Below the pieces are notes generated by a model. It worked only from the letters and a program-made list of their open reading frames with translations. It searched no databases and had not been told where the DNA came from. Made by a program: the position numbers and the translations under genes. A stretch of DNA of 31,503 bases. Origin: CAYUQT01 sp964596165. Lineage in GTDB: Bacteria > Planctomycetota > Phycisphaerae > UBA1845 > JAFGLZ01. The stretch is from assembly GCA_964596165.1 (NCBI GenBank), contig CAZQTW010000069.1, positions 1 through 31,503 of the forward strand, in the 5' to 3' direction. Below are positions 31,469 to 31,503 of the stretch, in pieces. How positions within the stretch are numbered: position 1 is the stretch's first letter; each line of letters opens with the position of its first letter.

Positions 31469-31503
31469 ATGATCAGCGGACTGGTCTCTGATTCCGGGGC
31501 ACT
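31469..31503 (+). CDS. start of a rightward gene (partial)
   Basis: An ATG at 31469 preceded by AGAAAGGAG at a spacing of seven to eight bases opens a frame reading MISGLVSDSGA to the window end. Eleven residues are too few to name the product. It lies outside the defence operon and may be a host gene next to the prophage or the next gene of the island. Confidence 0.5.
   Translation, partial: MISGLVSDSGA

Noticed and set aside
1..31503. CRISPR arrays, tRNA or rRNA genes, IS elements
   Set aside because: I looked for regular repeats, cloverleaf-like ends and transposase motifs and found none; a tRNA search tool would be needed to exclude an unusual tRNA.

Overview
This window is a stretch of tailed-phage (probably prophage) DNA from a high-GC bacterium, followed by a cluster of DNA-modification and putative anti-phage genes. 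The run of ten N shows it comes from a draft scaffold. The phage gene set (terminase with an extra N-terminal domain, lambda-type portal, protease fused to capsid, DUF2190 protein, tail-tube and chaperone genes) resembles prophages I associate with Planctomycetota and other environmental Gram-negative lineages, but this placement is an impression, not a proof. No tRNA, rRNA, integrase, IS element or CRISPR array was seen.

Left part (1-3952): the end of a DNA adenine/cytosine-N4 methyltransferase, an opposite-strand gene of unknown function, a Mom-like protein (adenine hypermodification, a phage anti-restriction device) behind a 19-bp palindrome, and five small leftward genes. One of these encodes a HARE-HTH protein; the others are unassigned.

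Middle part (4117-24367): a rightward late operon in the usual morphogenesis order: small protein related to the terminase N-terminus, large terminase, NrdR-like zinc ribbon, small pre-portal protein, portal, protease-capsid fusion, DUF2190 protein, head/neck proteins, two related tail-tube proteins, tail chaperones with a probable -1 frameshift, a membrane protein, an HK97-gp10-like protein, tape measure and two distal tail proteins. No contractile sheath gene is seen, so the particle is probably siphovirus-like. The operon is interrupted on the opposite strand at 6812-10939 by a 1375-residue Hsp90-type (GHKL) ATPase carrying a C-terminal DUF3883 nuclease-like domain, a likely defence 'moron'. 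Lysis and tail-fibre genes are not visible.

Right part (24608-31074): a visibly less GC-rich island. A C5-cytosine methyltransferase and a Vsr endonuclease run rightward and converge on a leftward operon of five genes: a winged-helix-like protein, a MutL-like GHKL ATPase, two proteins of unknown function (one perhaps DUF6339) and a small HTH protein. The operon starts at a strong sigma70-type promoter so close to the first ATG that the mRNA would be leaderless. I infer that these seven genes form one restriction-like defence module in which Vsr and the MutL-like ATPase act on DNA and the methylase marks self. This is the best candidate in the window for an undescribed system. The last 35 bases begin a further rightward gene.
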